A stretch of 64,000 nt of DNA from positions 1 through 64,000 of the forward strand of contig NZ_VSJK01000007.1 in assembly GCF_008085915.1 (NCBI RefSeq), given 5' to 3'. Of this stretch, positions 1-8,194 are shown piece after piece. Source of the DNA: Oceaniovalibus sp. ACAM 378 (GTDB taxonomy: Bacteria; Pseudomonadota; Alphaproteobacteria; Rhodobacterales; Rhodobacteraceae). The position numbers and the translations under genes are program-made. The notes beneath the pieces are model-generated. The model saw only the letters and a list, made by a program, of their open reading frames with translations. It ran no database searches and was not told the origin of the DNA. The first letter of the stretch is position 1. Every line of letters begins with the position of its first letter.

Positions 1-99
1 GTCGTCCGACGCGACACATCCAAAGGCTCTCTCAGCATCAAACTCAAGCGAGCTGGCTGGGATGAGGCATTCTTATGCAGCGTTCTCAATGGGCTGTAA
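1..99 (+). CDS. C-terminal tail of an unidentified protein
   Basis: An open frame enters from the left edge and stops with TAA at 97-99, giving 32 residues that end in SVLNGL. The composition (SIKLKRAGW) gives no family that I can recognise, and the 5' part lies outside the window. It overlaps the end of the truncated Rossmann-fold gene on the other strand by about 14 bases, which fits a rearrangement junction at this spot. It could also be a fortuitous open frame. Confidence 0.3.
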   Translation, partial: VVRRDTSKGSLSIKLKRAGWDEAFLCSVLNGL

Positions 100-337
100 G
101 ACGCGTGAGCCAAACGCGATTGCCCTGAGCATCTCTAAACCATGAAAGTTCGACGGCTTCCAGGTCTTCAATAATTCTCGGCTGCGACAGGCCAACAGCC
201 AGAGGACTGACAGCTTCTGCCCTCTTCATCCAGAGTAACTCAGAAAGCGGATAGGCGGCCAACGCTCGTAGAACGCAGGATCCAACAAATCCCGTGCCGC
301 CCAATACAACAACTTTCTTCTTCTCGAGATGTACCAC
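86..337 (-). pseudogene. Truncated NAD(P)-dependent epimerase/dehydratase-like gene (N-terminus only)
   Basis: The 83-residue product begins with a Rossmann-fold nucleotide-binding signature, VVVLGGTGFVGS (about residues 9-20), typical of extended short-chain dehydrogenase/epimerase families. Those enzymes normally run beyond 200 residues. Here the frame stops after one alpha/beta stretch, and the opposite strand carries the tail of another gene, so catalytic residues and the substrate domain are missing. The likely history is a deletion or insertion that joined two unrelated genes. The start is the GTG at 335-337. A functional small protein is unlikely, but no frameshifted continuation is visible within the window. 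Confidence 0.45.
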
Positions 338-718
338 TTAATCGAATCCTCGACGATTCCCTATTTTCTCAAGTATTGCTCCTACTCGAAACTTTCATTC
401 CGTCAAAACTAATTTTTTCGGGTCGATGCATCGGTTGGTAGGGCTGGCACCACCGGCAGTGGACGGAATCCAGAATTGACCGCCGGTATTAGATGCGAAG
501 TCTGGGCCTGTCGTGATTTCATGCCGCTCCAATTTCTGGTTTGAGCGTATTATCGCTCGAAGGCCACGTGATCGGCGGCCTGTCATAGCTACTGAGGTTC
601 ATTCTGAAGGAATGGCCCTTTTCGTTCGTGCTTGTCGTTTGACCTCGGGGGATGTGGGCAATACTTGCTTGATGTAGAAGCGTCTGTTGATGCGTCTATC
701 GGACAAAGGGCCGTCACC
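338..718. other. Stretch without a convincing gene
   Basis: No frame here has family signatures, a good ribosome binding site and a plausible start together. A 63-codon open frame on the minus strand (395-586) is unsupported. The base composition looks less GC-rich than that of the genes to the right. The last 20 bases carry the ribosome binding site (AGGG near 705) of the channel gene that starts at 719. I see no insertion-sequence ends or tRNA fragment. Confidence 0.5.
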
Positions 719-2377
719 ATGTCACGATTTGCTATCACGGTGTGCCTACGCGTTCTGGCCATATCGATCGCCCTCTCGGGCGTGGCGACTGGGCTGTTGG
801 CGCAGGAACAGGGCGAATACTGGTATGAGATCAGCGACACCGCGCTGGAACCTGTCCGGAGTGACGGCAAAATCGAGCGCCGCACGCCGCGCGAAACGGT
901 ACGTAATTTCATCGCGCTGACTGAGGATAAGCAATATTCCGATGCCGCGCACTTTCTGAACCTCGCTGATCTGCCGCAAGACCTTCGGGCAGAGGATGGC
1001 GGGGATCTGGCGCGCCAGCTCGCCTTTGTGATCGGGCGCCAACTCTGGATCGACTGGTCAGGTCTGTCGGCGCGACCGGATGCGATGCTCGAAACGGGGA
1101 CGGCAAGTAACGCGCTGGCGGGCAAGCCGCGCCGCGACATCCGGCTGAAACTGGTCGAGGTCGGCGGACAGGCCTTCGAGATCCGGCTGGGCCGCTACAA
1201 GGCCCCCGATGCCGACCCGATCTGGCTGTTCACGCCGCAGACGGTCCAGAATATTCCGGTGCTCTATGCGGCTTTCGGCCCGAGTCACTTCGAGTCCTAC
1301 ATCCCGGACAGCCTGAACGGGCAGCTGGGTGGCCTGCGTTTGTGGGAATGGGTGCTGTTGCCGTTGCTGCTGGTCGTGCTGTTAGCGTTGGGCTGGTCCA
1401 TCAGCCAGCTTGTCGGATGGCTGGCAGGCAAGATCAAACGGCCAATGATCCGGCAGGCAATCGAGAAATCCAGGGTTCCACTGGGCTTTGTCGCCATCGC
1501 TTTGGCATCACAGTTCATGCTGCAACTGGGCGTGTCATTTTCTGGTCCTGCAACGACCATTCTGCGACCCTTCCTGCTGATCGTCATGGTCGCCGGTCTG
1601 GGCGTCACCGCGCTCAAGATCGTCGATGCGGTGCTGGACCGCATCACTCTGAGCGTCATCGGTGAAATCGACGACACCCGCAGTCTGGATCAGCGCGAGC
1701 TTTACACCTCGATCTATGCGATTCGACGGATCATCGTGCTGCTGATGGTCGGCATTGCCGTGTTTGCGGTGCTGTCGCGGCTGAACCTGTTCGAGTCTCT
1801 TGGCATGTCCTTGCTAGCCTCAGCTGGCGTTCTTACCGTGCTGCTGGGCATTGCCGGACAGGCGGTGCTGGGCAACATCATGGCGTCGCTTCAGATCGCG
1901 CTGGCCAAACCAATCCGGATTGGCGACAGCATCCTTTTTGAAGGCGACTGGGCCTATGTGGAGAGCATTTTTTACACCTTTCTGCGTCTGCGCACTTGGG
2001 ACGAGAGGCGCATCATCGTGCCGGTCAAGTATTTCGTCTCTCAACCGTTCGAGAACTGGTCGGTGACCGACGCCCGGATTCTCCAGACAATCACCATCTT
2101 TCTGGACCATCGGGCCGACATCGAGATACTGCGCGAGGTCTTTTTCGAGATTGCCAAAAAGGATGAAGGAGTGATCGATCAAGATCAGCTTTACGCCGCA
2201 GTAACGGCGCATAGCGAGGCCGGTCAGGAAATGTCGTTCTATGCCATGAGCCCCGATCCTTCGACCGGCTGGACGACCGCAATGCGCCTGAGAGAGAGCC
2301 TGCTCAAGAACATCCGCGAGAACCACCCGGATTGGTGGCCGCAAGATCGGCTGATCTTGAACCGGCAGAAACAATAG
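719..2377 (+). CDS. MscS-family mechanosensitive ion channel with large periplasmic N-terminal domain
   Basis: The 552-residue product starts at an ATG preceded by AGGG. It has a signal-like segment (about residues 7-30), a roughly 180-residue extracytoplasmic region, then several membrane spans beginning around residue 220. The MscS core is clear. A glycine/alanine-rich pore helix (LLASAGVLTVLLGIAGQAV) is followed by the beta domain (PIRIGDSILFEGDWAYVESI) and the PVKYFVSQPFENWS stretch typical of the cytoplasmic domain. The family releases solutes on hypo-osmotic shock in the inner membrane. It is longer than minimal MscS (about 286 residues) and belongs with the extended homologues. It stands alone, with about 180 bp to the copper genes downstream. 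An upstream in-frame ATG at 632 is rejected because it would bury the signal segment. Confidence 0.85.
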   Translation: MSRFAITVCLRVLAISIALSGVATGLLAQEQGEYWYEISDTALEPVRSDGKIERRTPRETVRNFIALTEDKQYSDAAHFLNLADLPQDLRAEDGGDLARQLAFVIGRQLWIDWSGLSARPDAMLETGTASNALAGKPRRDIRLKLVEVGGQAFEIRLGRYKAPDADPIWLFTPQTVQNIPVLYAAFGPSHFESYIPDSLNGQLGGLRLWEWVLLPLLLVVLLALGWSISQLVGWLAGKIKRPMIRQAIEKSRVPLGFVAIALASQFMLQLGVSFSGPATTILRPFLLIVMVAGLGVTALKIVDAVLDRITLSVIGEIDDTRSLDQRELYTSIYAIRRIIVLLMVGIAVFAVLSRLNLFESLGMSLLASAGVLTVLLGIAGQAVLGNIMASLQIALAKPIRIGDSILFEGDWAYVESIFYTFLRLRTWDERRIIVPVKYFVSQPFENWSVTDARILQTITIFLDHRADIEILREVFFEIAKKDEGVIDQDQLYAAVTAHSEAGQEMSFYAMSPDPSTGWTTAMRLRESLLKNIRENHPDWWPQDRLILNRQKQ

Positions 2378-2554
2378 CGCTTTTGATACCCCCCCTTCGG
2401 CTCTCCTGAAAACACCCTCCTGACAGCCCCGGGACGCGTCAAAGACGGGATGGCCCCGACGAAGGGGGGGCGATCGGCGCAGACAACGGCAATGTGTATT
2501 GCGAAAGAACCAGACAGATCATAGGTTTGGGTTATATCTTGACCGACGGATCCG

Positions 2555-2896
2555 ATGGCACGCTATTTCTGCATTTTCCTGCTTTTAGGCGCCGTCGCAT
2601 TGTTCGGCGTGCTCCCGCATGCTGTCATGGCTGAGGGGCAACAGGCAACGCCGACACCCTGTCAGAACGAGCATTCCATCACAGGCTTGCACACCGAAGC
2701 AACGGGGCATTGCGGGCCCACCGAACACGCGATGTCAGGTGCCTGCGCCACCGCCTGTCTCGGAACGGTTACGATCTGGTTTCCCCCGCTCGGCCGGGCG
2801 CAATTGGTCTTGCGGCCGATGCACCGGGCTGTGGCATTCCTGCTCCTGCACGGACGGACGGACGATACGGACGACCGACCGCCCAAATTCATCTGA
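2555..2896 (+). CDS. Small exported Cys/His-rich protein, candidate CutF/CruR-like copper-sensing leader
   Basis: The 113-residue product has a signal peptide (about 1-26, cut near VMA-EG). The middle is rich in Cys and His and contains a CxxxC pair (CATAC, about residues 64-68), and the C-terminus ends in RPPKFI. It sits 59 bp upstream of a multicopper oxidase. In Rhodobacter capsulatus an exported small protein, CutF (DUF2946-like), precedes the oxidase CutO. As I recall the published work, its CxxxC motif, proline-rich C-terminus and an mRNA stem-loop control oxidase translation. The position, CxxxC, proline end and downstream hairpin all match here, but overall sequence homology is unproven. 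Alternatively it is simply a periplasmic copper-binding protein. The ribosome binding site is weak (CGGA). Confidence 0.6.
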   Translation: MARYFCIFLLLGAVALFGVLPHAVMAEGQQATPTPCQNEHSITGLHTEATGHCGPTEHAMSGACATACLGTVTIWFPPLGRAQLVLRPMHRAVAFLLLHGRTDDTDDRPPKFI

Positions 2897-2910
2897 TTGG
2901 TTGACGAGCA

Positions 2911-2951
2911 GAGCCCGCTTTTGGCTCCGAACTGATGCGCCCCCTTCGGGG
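2911..2951 (+). promoter_or_regulatory. Tandem hairpins over the oxidase ribosome binding site
   Basis: Between the small leader gene and the oxidase there are two stems. GAGCC (2911-2915) pairs with GGCTC (2923-2927). Then CCCC (2941-2944) pairs with GGGG (2948-2951) around TTC, which can also fold as a C(UUCG)G tetraloop. The GGGG is the only good Shine-Dalgarno-like element before ATG 2956, so the second stem would hide it. This is the arrangement expected for translational coupling or nascent-peptide control. No free-energy calculation was made. Confidence 0.5.
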
Positions 2952-2955
2952 CCCG

Positions 2956-4491
2956 ATGGATTGTTTCACGATGACACAAGATTTGACACGCCGCGGCTTT
3001 CTGGCCGTATCCGCAGCCTTGGCTGCCACCACCGCTTTGCCGCGCCTGACTTTCGCGCAAGGCCTGCCGCTGACCCTGACTGCACAGACCCGGGTGATCG
3101 AGGTTGGCGGTCGCGCCGCCACGATCATGGGTCTGACCAACGGGTCGGGAAATCAGGGGTTGTTCCTTGATCCCGGTCAGCGTTTCCGCGTCGATTTGAC
3201 CAACGCCCTAGAGGAAGAAACGATCATCCACTGGCATGGCCAGATCCCGCCAAATGTGCAGGACGGGGTGCCGAACCTGCCGCTGCCGCTGATGAAACCG
3301 GGCGAGACGCGCAGCTTTGACTATGCGCCCATACCCGGCACATTCTGGATGCACAGCCATGTGCCGGTGCAAGAGATGAACCTGCTTGCCGCGCCGTTGA
3401 TCGTGCGGCGGCCCGAGGATCTGACCGCCGACCGGCAAGAGGTCGTGATGTTCTTGCACGACTTCGCCTTCCAACCCGCCGCAGAGGTGCTGGAAGAAAT
3501 CATGGGGGGTGCAGCATCTCATGACATGGGTGCAATGGCCCCTCCGGCGCAAAACCAGAATGGCATGTCGGGCATGATGTCGGGCGGCGCCGGTAAATCG
3601 GCCATGAGCGGGATGTCCATGGGTGATATGAAAATGGGCGGGATGGACATGGGCGGAATGGCCATGGACCTGAACGACTTCGATTTCGACGCCTATCTCG
3701 CAAATGACCGCACGTTGGCCGACCCCGAGGTGATCCGCGTGGAACGTAAGGGCCGTGTTCTGTTGCGGGTAATAAATGCTGCTGCGGCGACCTCGTTCTG
3801 GATCGACACTGGCGGAATTCCTGCACGTCTGGTGGCCGTGGATGGGCACCCAGTCACCCCTGTGGCGGGCACAAAATTTGGCCTTGCCATGGCGCAACGT
3901 CTTGATCTGGAAATCGACCTGCCGGATTCCGGCGCCTTTCCGATCCTTGCCCTGCGCGAAGGCGCAAAAGAACGCACCGGCCTCATCCTTGCCACAGCAG
4001 GTGCAGAAGTGCGCCGGATCGAAGACAGGGGTGACACCGAAAGCGGCGCATTCGATATCAATCTCGAACAGGAACTGAATTTGCGGGCCCTGACCCCAGA
4101 CGGCGCGCCCGCCCTTGCACCGCGCCCGGCGGATCGCTCGCATATGATCATGCTGAGTGGATCGATGCAGCCATATCTGTGGACGATCAATGGTCAGACC
4201 TGGGGCAACCATACGCCGATCACCGCCAAAACCGGCGAAAGGGTGCATCTGACGTTCCACAACATGTCGATGATGGGGCATCCGATGCACCTGCACGGAC
4301 ATGTGTTTCAGGTGGTGAACATCAACGGGCAGGATATAAGCGGCGCGATGCGCGACACGGTCTATGTGCCGCCAATGGCGATGGTGACGATAGCGCTGGA
4401 TGCGGGCGAGGCTGCACGCTGGATGCTGCACTGCCACCACATGCCGCATCTGTTCACCGGCATGATGACCGAGTTCGCAGTCACCGCCTGA
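2956..4491 (+). CDS. Tat-exported Met-rich multicopper oxidase (CueO/CutO/CopA type)
   Basis: The product is about 511 residues with a twin-arginine signal (LTRRGFLAVSA) and three cupredoxin domains. Copper ligands are visible: HWH (about residues 92-94), HSH (133-135), HPMHLHGH (from about 442) and HCHHMPHLF (from about 490). A Met-rich insert at about 203-237 holds at least twelve methionines, as in cuprous oxidases, where it binds Cu(I). The expected role is periplasmic oxidation of Cu(I) to the less toxic Cu(II). ATG 2956 is chosen because GGGG lies 4 bases upstream. ATG 2971 would give a shorter Tat n-region and is the alternative. The leader gene lies just upstream, and a cytochrome c follows after an intergenic hairpin. 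Confidence 0.88.
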   Translation: MDCFTMTQDLTRRGFLAVSAALAATTALPRLTFAQGLPLTLTAQTRVIEVGGRAATIMGLTNGSGNQGLFLDPGQRFRVDLTNALEEETIIHWHGQIPPNVQDGVPNLPLPLMKPGETRSFDYAPIPGTFWMHSHVPVQEMNLLAAPLIVRRPEDLTADRQEVVMFLHDFAFQPAAEVLEEIMGGAASHDMGAMAPPAQNQNGMSGMMSGGAGKSAMSGMSMGDMKMGGMDMGGMAMDLNDFDFDAYLANDRTLADPEVIRVERKGRVLLRVINAAAATSFWIDTGGIPARLVAVDGHPVTPVAGTKFGLAMAQRLDLEIDLPDSGAFPILALREGAKERTGLILATAGAEVRRIEDRGDTESGAFDINLEQELNLRALTPDGAPALAPRPADRSHMIMLSGSMQPYLWTINGQTWGNHTPITAKTGERVHLTFHNMSMMGHPMHLHGHVFQVVNINGQDISGAMRDTVYVPPMAMVTIALDAGEAARWMLHCHHMPHLFTGMMTEFAVTA

Positions 4492-4498
4492 CCTCTCG

Positions 4499-4524
4499 CC
4501 ACCAGAGAGGAATGTCTCTGGTGG
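4499..4524 (+). other. Intergenic stem-loop after the oxidase gene
   Basis: CCACCAGAG (4499-4507) is perfectly complementary to CTCTGGTGG (4516-4524) across an 8-base loop, 8 bases after the oxidase stop. No T-run follows, so it is more likely a processing, mRNA-stability or attenuating stem between the oxidase and the cytochrome gene than a complete intrinsic terminator. Confidence 0.5.
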
Positions 4525-4608
4525 TAAACCACTTCAAAGGCGCGGCACACCCGGTACAGTGGCCGCGCCATCGCTGCTTGATCGGCGAGGCAGATCGGAG
4601 ATCATATC

Positions 4609-5064
4609 ATGAACAAGGGACTCATCGGCGCGGTTGTCGGCGTCACCGTCGCGGTCGCAGGCTGGTTTTGGGTGCAGTCGCGAACCGCCGGCGAACCGCT
4701 GCCCGCGTCGATTTCAAACGCCACATCGAACGCCCCCGGTGCACCAATGGCACAGGTCGTGGTGCCGACCGGATTTTCCTCGCAAGTCCAGCAGGGCGAG
4801 ACCTATTTCAACGCAGTTTGTTCCGCGTGCCATGGGGCGAATGCCGCCGGACAAGACGGCATCGCACCGCCGCTTGTGCACCGGATCTACGAACCATCGC
4901 ATCACGGAGATGCGGCTTTCGTTCAGGCGGCGCGCAATGGTGTACAGGCGCATCACTGGCGGTTCGGCGATATGCCACCCATCGAGCAGCGCCTTGCTGA
5001 TGGAGAGCTGGCTGCAATCATCGCCTATGTGCGCGAGTTGCAGCGCGCCAACGGGATCAATTGA
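4609..5064 (+). CDS. Membrane-anchored monoheme cytochrome c
   Basis: The 151-residue product has an N-terminal membrane segment (about 4-22) that acts as an uncleaved anchor or signal. One CxxCH heme site follows (CSACH, C71/C74/H75), and a Met in FGDMPP (about 122) is the likely sixth heme ligand. The fold is a class I cytochrome c domain of about 85 residues. It follows the multicopper oxidase on the same strand and probably accepts or passes electrons in the periplasm. A direct link to copper oxidation is inferred only from position. GGAG lies 9 bases before the ATG. Confidence 0.8.
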   Translation: MNKGLIGAVVGVTVAVAGWFWVQSRTAGEPLPASISNATSNAPGAPMAQVVVPTGFSSQVQQGETYFNAVCSACHGANAAGQDGIAPPLVHRIYEPSHHGDAAFVQAARNGVQAHHWRFGDMPPIEQRLADGELAAIIAYVRELQRANGIN

Positions 5065-5250
5065 TCGGGCGGATTGGCAATGCGGCGGGACCGAGGGGCG
5101 CCTGAACGTGAACGCGCCCTTCGATCCCGACCGCCCCCGCCGAAGGTCAGCCTACCGAAAGCAGGCTGTCGTCAGGTGGGTCAAGGCTGGATGTCCAGCC
5201 TCGGCCCCCCCCGCCTCAATGCCCGCTGCCTTCGTTTTGCTCTCGGCCAG

Positions 5251-5270
5251 AATGAGCTGCGCAGCTCATT
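5251..5270. repeat. Perfect 20-bp palindrome downstream of the copper ATPase gene
   Basis: AATGAGCTGCGCAGCTCATT reads identically on both strands and lies 16 bases beyond the ATPase stop, between two converging genes. It could fold in RNA from either strand, but neither side has a T-run. It may be a weak bidirectional stop or a protein site. Confidence 0.5.
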
Positions 5271-5286
5271 GATCATTCCTGTTTAT

Positions 5287-7647
5287 TCAAAGTTCGACAC
5301 GCCGCAGTCTGAGCGCGTTGGAAATCACCGAAACCGAAGACAGGCTCATCGCCGCCGCCGCGATCATCGGCGACAGCAAAAGCCCGAACACCGGATAAAG
5401 CACGCCTGCGGCGATCGGCACGCCCAGTGTGTTATAGGCGAAGGCGAAGAACAGGTTCTGCTTGATATTGCGTATCGTCGCACGGGCCAGAATGCGCGCC
5501 TTGACGATACCGTTCAGATCACCGCCCAGCAGTGTGATGCCGGCACTTTCAACCGCCACGTCGGCACCGGTTCCCATGGCAAGGCCCACGTCGGCTGCGG
5601 CCAGTGCAGGGGCGTCATTGACCCCGTCTCCCGCCATCGCAACCTTGTGGCCTTGGGCGCGCAACTCATCCACCAGTTTTTTCTTGTCTTCGGGCAAGAC
5701 GCCCGCGCGGACCTCGTCGATGCCCAGTTGCGCGGCGACCGCCCTTGCTGTCCGCTCATTATCGCCGGTGGCCATGATCACCCGCATTCCGGCGTCGTGC
5801 AGGGCACGGATCGCCTCTGCGGTGCTCTCCTTGATCGGATCGGCGACGGCAACGATGCCGACAATCGCTCCGTCCACGGCCACGAACATCGCCGTTTTGC
5901 CGTCGACCCGTAGCGCGTCGGCTTTTGCTTCGGCCTCCGCCGTGTCAAGCGACAGATCCTGCATCATCGCGCTGTTGCCCAGCGCCACCTCGCGCCCATT
6001 GACGCGACCCCGCACGCCTTTGCCGGTCACCGATTCGAAACCCTCGGTATCGCCCGCCGTGACGCCCCGTTCTTTCGCGCCCTCGACAATCGCCTCGGCC
6101 AGCGGATGTTCCGAGCCTTTTTCCAGCGCGGCAGCAAGCGTCAGGATCGCCGCTTCATCCTCACCCGCCAGCACAATCACATCCGTCAACTTGGGTTTGC
6201 CCATCGTCAGCGTTCCGGTCTTGTCGACGATCAGCGTATCAACCTCGGCCATCCGCTCCAGCGCTTCGGCGTCCTTGACAAGCACGCCCGCCTGCGCCCC
6301 GCGCCCTGCCGCCGTGGTGATCGAGATCGGCGTCGCCAGCCCAAGCGCACAGGGACAGGCAATGATCAACACCGAGACGGCAGAGGCGATGGCAAACACT
6401 AGTGCAGGTTCCGGCCCCCAGATCATCCATGCGCCAAAGGCCAGAATGGCAACAGCAACGACAGTGGGCACGAAATACCCCGCCACACGGTCGGCCAACC
6501 CTTGGATCGGCGCCCGTGATCTTCGCGCATTCGATACCATCTCGACGATCTGACTTAACATGGTGTCGGCGCCCACCCGGGCCGCTTCGATGACAAGCGA
6601 GCCGTTCTTGTTGATTGTACCACCGGTCACCCGATCATCCGGACCTTTTTCGACCGGCAGCGCCTCGCCGGTAATCAGGCTTTCATCCACCGCGGATGTG
6701 CCCTCGATGACCTTTGCATCCACCGGAACCGCATCGCCGGGACGCACGCGCAAACGGTCGCCAACAACGATATTTTCCAGCGGAGCGTCATATTCCGAAC
6801 CGTCGGGCAAAATCCGTCGGGCCATCTTGGGTGACAGATCAAGCAGGGCTCGGATTGCATCGCCGGTCCGTTCGCGCGCCCGCAGCTCAAGCACCTGCCC
6901 CACAAAGACCAAGGCGATGATCACGACCGCAGCCTCAAAATAGGTGCCGACGGCATCGCCCATCCGATAAATCTCGGGAAATACACCGGGCAGGAAGGTC
7001 GCGACCAGAGAATAGGCATAGGCCGCACCCACACCAAGCGAGATCAGCGTCCACATATTCGGCGAACGGTTCAGGATCGACGACCATCCCCGTTTAAAGA
7101 ACGGTAACGCAGCCCAAAGCACGATCGGCGTCGCGAGCACAAATTCAATCCAGACAGCATTTCGGTGTCCGATCCAGTCACGTACCGGCAAGCCGACCAT
7201 TTCGCCCATCGTCAGGATAATCAGTGGCACGGCCGCCGCCGCGCTGATCCACATGCGGCGGGTGAAATCGACCAATTCACCGCTCGGCTCGTCCGACGGC
7301 ACCATCGGCTCCAGCGCCATGCCGCAGATCGGGCAGTCACCGGGGGCGTCGCGCACGATCTCGGGGTGCATCGGGCAGGTAAACTGCGTGCCCGGTGGGG
7401 CGATGTCGCCACGACCCGCAGCGTTCCCCGACACATAGAAGAATGGATCTGCCTTGAATTTGGTTTCGCATTTTTCGGAGCAGAACCAATAAGTCTCGTC
7501 GCCGTGCTCGACGTGCCTGCTGTCGGGTTTCATCGTGACAGACATGCCGCAGACCGGGTCTTTGGCCTTTCCGCCGCTTACATCGGTCGCCGCATGCTCT
7601 GCGTCATGTCCGTGGGTGTGATTTTCGCCTATGTCGTGATCGGTCAT
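5287..7647 (-). CDS. Cu(+)-exporting P1B-type ATPase with YHS and CPMHPEI metal-binding domains
   Basis: The 786-residue copper pump begins with a His-rich tail (residues 4-18). A YHS domain follows (PVCGM at 31-35, then C56 and C60), and then a heavy-metal-binding domain (CPMHPEI at 91-97, CPICGM at 105-110). The ATPase core shows the TGE loop (326-328), the CPC transport motif (431-433), the phosphorylated Asp in DKTGT (D475), the HP dipeptide (514-515) and GDGVNDAPAL. There is no N-terminal CxxC HMA domain. It exports Cu(I) from the cytoplasm. AAGGAG lies 7 bases upstream of the ATG. It is the last gene of a minus-strand unit with a cytochrome c, a DUF411 gene and a small exported Cys/His protein. 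Confidence 0.92.
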   Translation of the reverse strand: MTDHDIGENHTHGHDAEHAATDVSGGKAKDPVCGMSVTMKPDSRHVEHGDETYWFCSEKCETKFKADPFFYVSGNAAGRGDIAPPGTQFTCPMHPEIVRDAPGDCPICGMALEPMVPSDEPSGELVDFTRRMWISAAAAVPLIILTMGEMVGLPVRDWIGHRNAVWIEFVLATPIVLWAALPFFKRGWSSILNRSPNMWTLISLGVGAAYAYSLVATFLPGVFPEIYRMGDAVGTYFEAAVVIIALVFVGQVLELRARERTGDAIRALLDLSPKMARRILPDGSEYDAPLENIVVGDRLRVRPGDAVPVDAKVIEGTSAVDESLITGEALPVEKGPDDRVTGGTINKNGSLVIEAARVGADTMLSQIVEMVSNARRSRAPIQGLADRVAGYFVPTVVAVAILAFGAWMIWGPEPALVFAIASAVSVLIIACPCALGLATPISITTAAGRGAQAGVLVKDAEALERMAEVDTLIVDKTGTLTMGKPKLTDVIVLAGEDEAAILTLAAALEKGSEHPLAEAIVEGAKERGVTAGDTEGFESVTGKGVRGRVNGREVALGNSAMMQDLSLDTAEAEAKADALRVDGKTAMFVAVDGAIVGIVAVADPIKESTAEAIRALHDAGMRVIMATGDNERTARAVAAQLGIDEVRAGVLPEDKKKLVDELRAQGHKVAMAGDGVNDAPALAAADVGLAMGTGADVAVESAGITLLGGDLNGIVKARILARATIRNIKQNLFFAFAYNTLGVPIAAGVLYPVFGLLLSPMIAAAAMSLSSVSVISNALRLRRVEL

Positions 7648-7732
7648 CTCAAGGCTCCTTTCTCAACGCGTTAGCGCGAATTACGGATGAAGTAGAATTT
7701 CTCCGGCCAGCAGTAAAACGGCATGGCCCGGG

Positions 7733-8194
7733 TCATTGTTGGTTTTCCATATCGTCATGCCGGGTGCGGATGTTCTGCGGCCATCTCGATTTGATGAAGC
7801 TGAGGGCAGCGATGATCTCTTTGTCGGTCAGGACGTCCCCAAAGGCTGGCATATCCGAAACATAATCGGGATCGCCGATCATTTGGCCGATGCCGTTTTT
7901 GGTCAGTTGGAACAGGGTATCGCCGTCGTGGTGCCAGGTGTGTCCGGTCTCGTCATGGGGTGGTGCCGGCAGCCGCCCGTCCGGATCGCGCGACCGCCAA
8001 TCGGGTTGCCCCTCCAGATCGGCCCCGTGGCAGGACGCACAGTTGGCGGCATAGACTTTGGCCCCCATTGCCGCGATTTCCCGATCACCCGCCCGCAGTG
8101 AGATCCGTTCAGGCCCGGACGCACCGCCCTTAAACACGTAGAACACAGCCCCGATAAGGACCAGCCCCAGCGCGATCACCGCTGCCAGCCTCAC
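7733..8194 (-). CDS. Membrane-anchored monoheme cytochrome c
   Basis: The 153-residue product starts at a GTG that overlaps the stop of the DUF411 gene (GTGA), so the two are translationally coupled. An N-terminal membrane anchor (about 3-21) is followed by a class I cytochrome c with CASCH (C52/C55/H56). The likely Met ligand lies in SDMPAF. The loop between them is unusually rich in His, Asp and Pro (GHTWHHDGDT). Such cytochromes often accompany DUF411 and copper ATPase genes in proteobacterial metal-resistance clusters. Its electron partner is not evident. Confidence 0.82.
   Translation of the reverse strand: MRLAAVIALGLVLIGAVFYVFKGGASGPERISLRAGDREIAAMGAKVYAANCASCHGADLEGQPDWRSRDPDGRLPAPPHDETGHTWHHDGDTLFQLTKNGIGQMIGDPDYVSDMPAFGDVLTDKEIIAALSFIKSRWPQNIRTRHDDMENQQ

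Noticed and set aside
395-586. A 63-codon minus-strand frame
   Set aside because: No ribosome binding site, family signature or supporting context.
2389-2410. ATACC half-site near the start of the oxidase unit, considered as a third CsoR operator
   Set aside because: The matching GGTAT half-site at the required spacing is absent.
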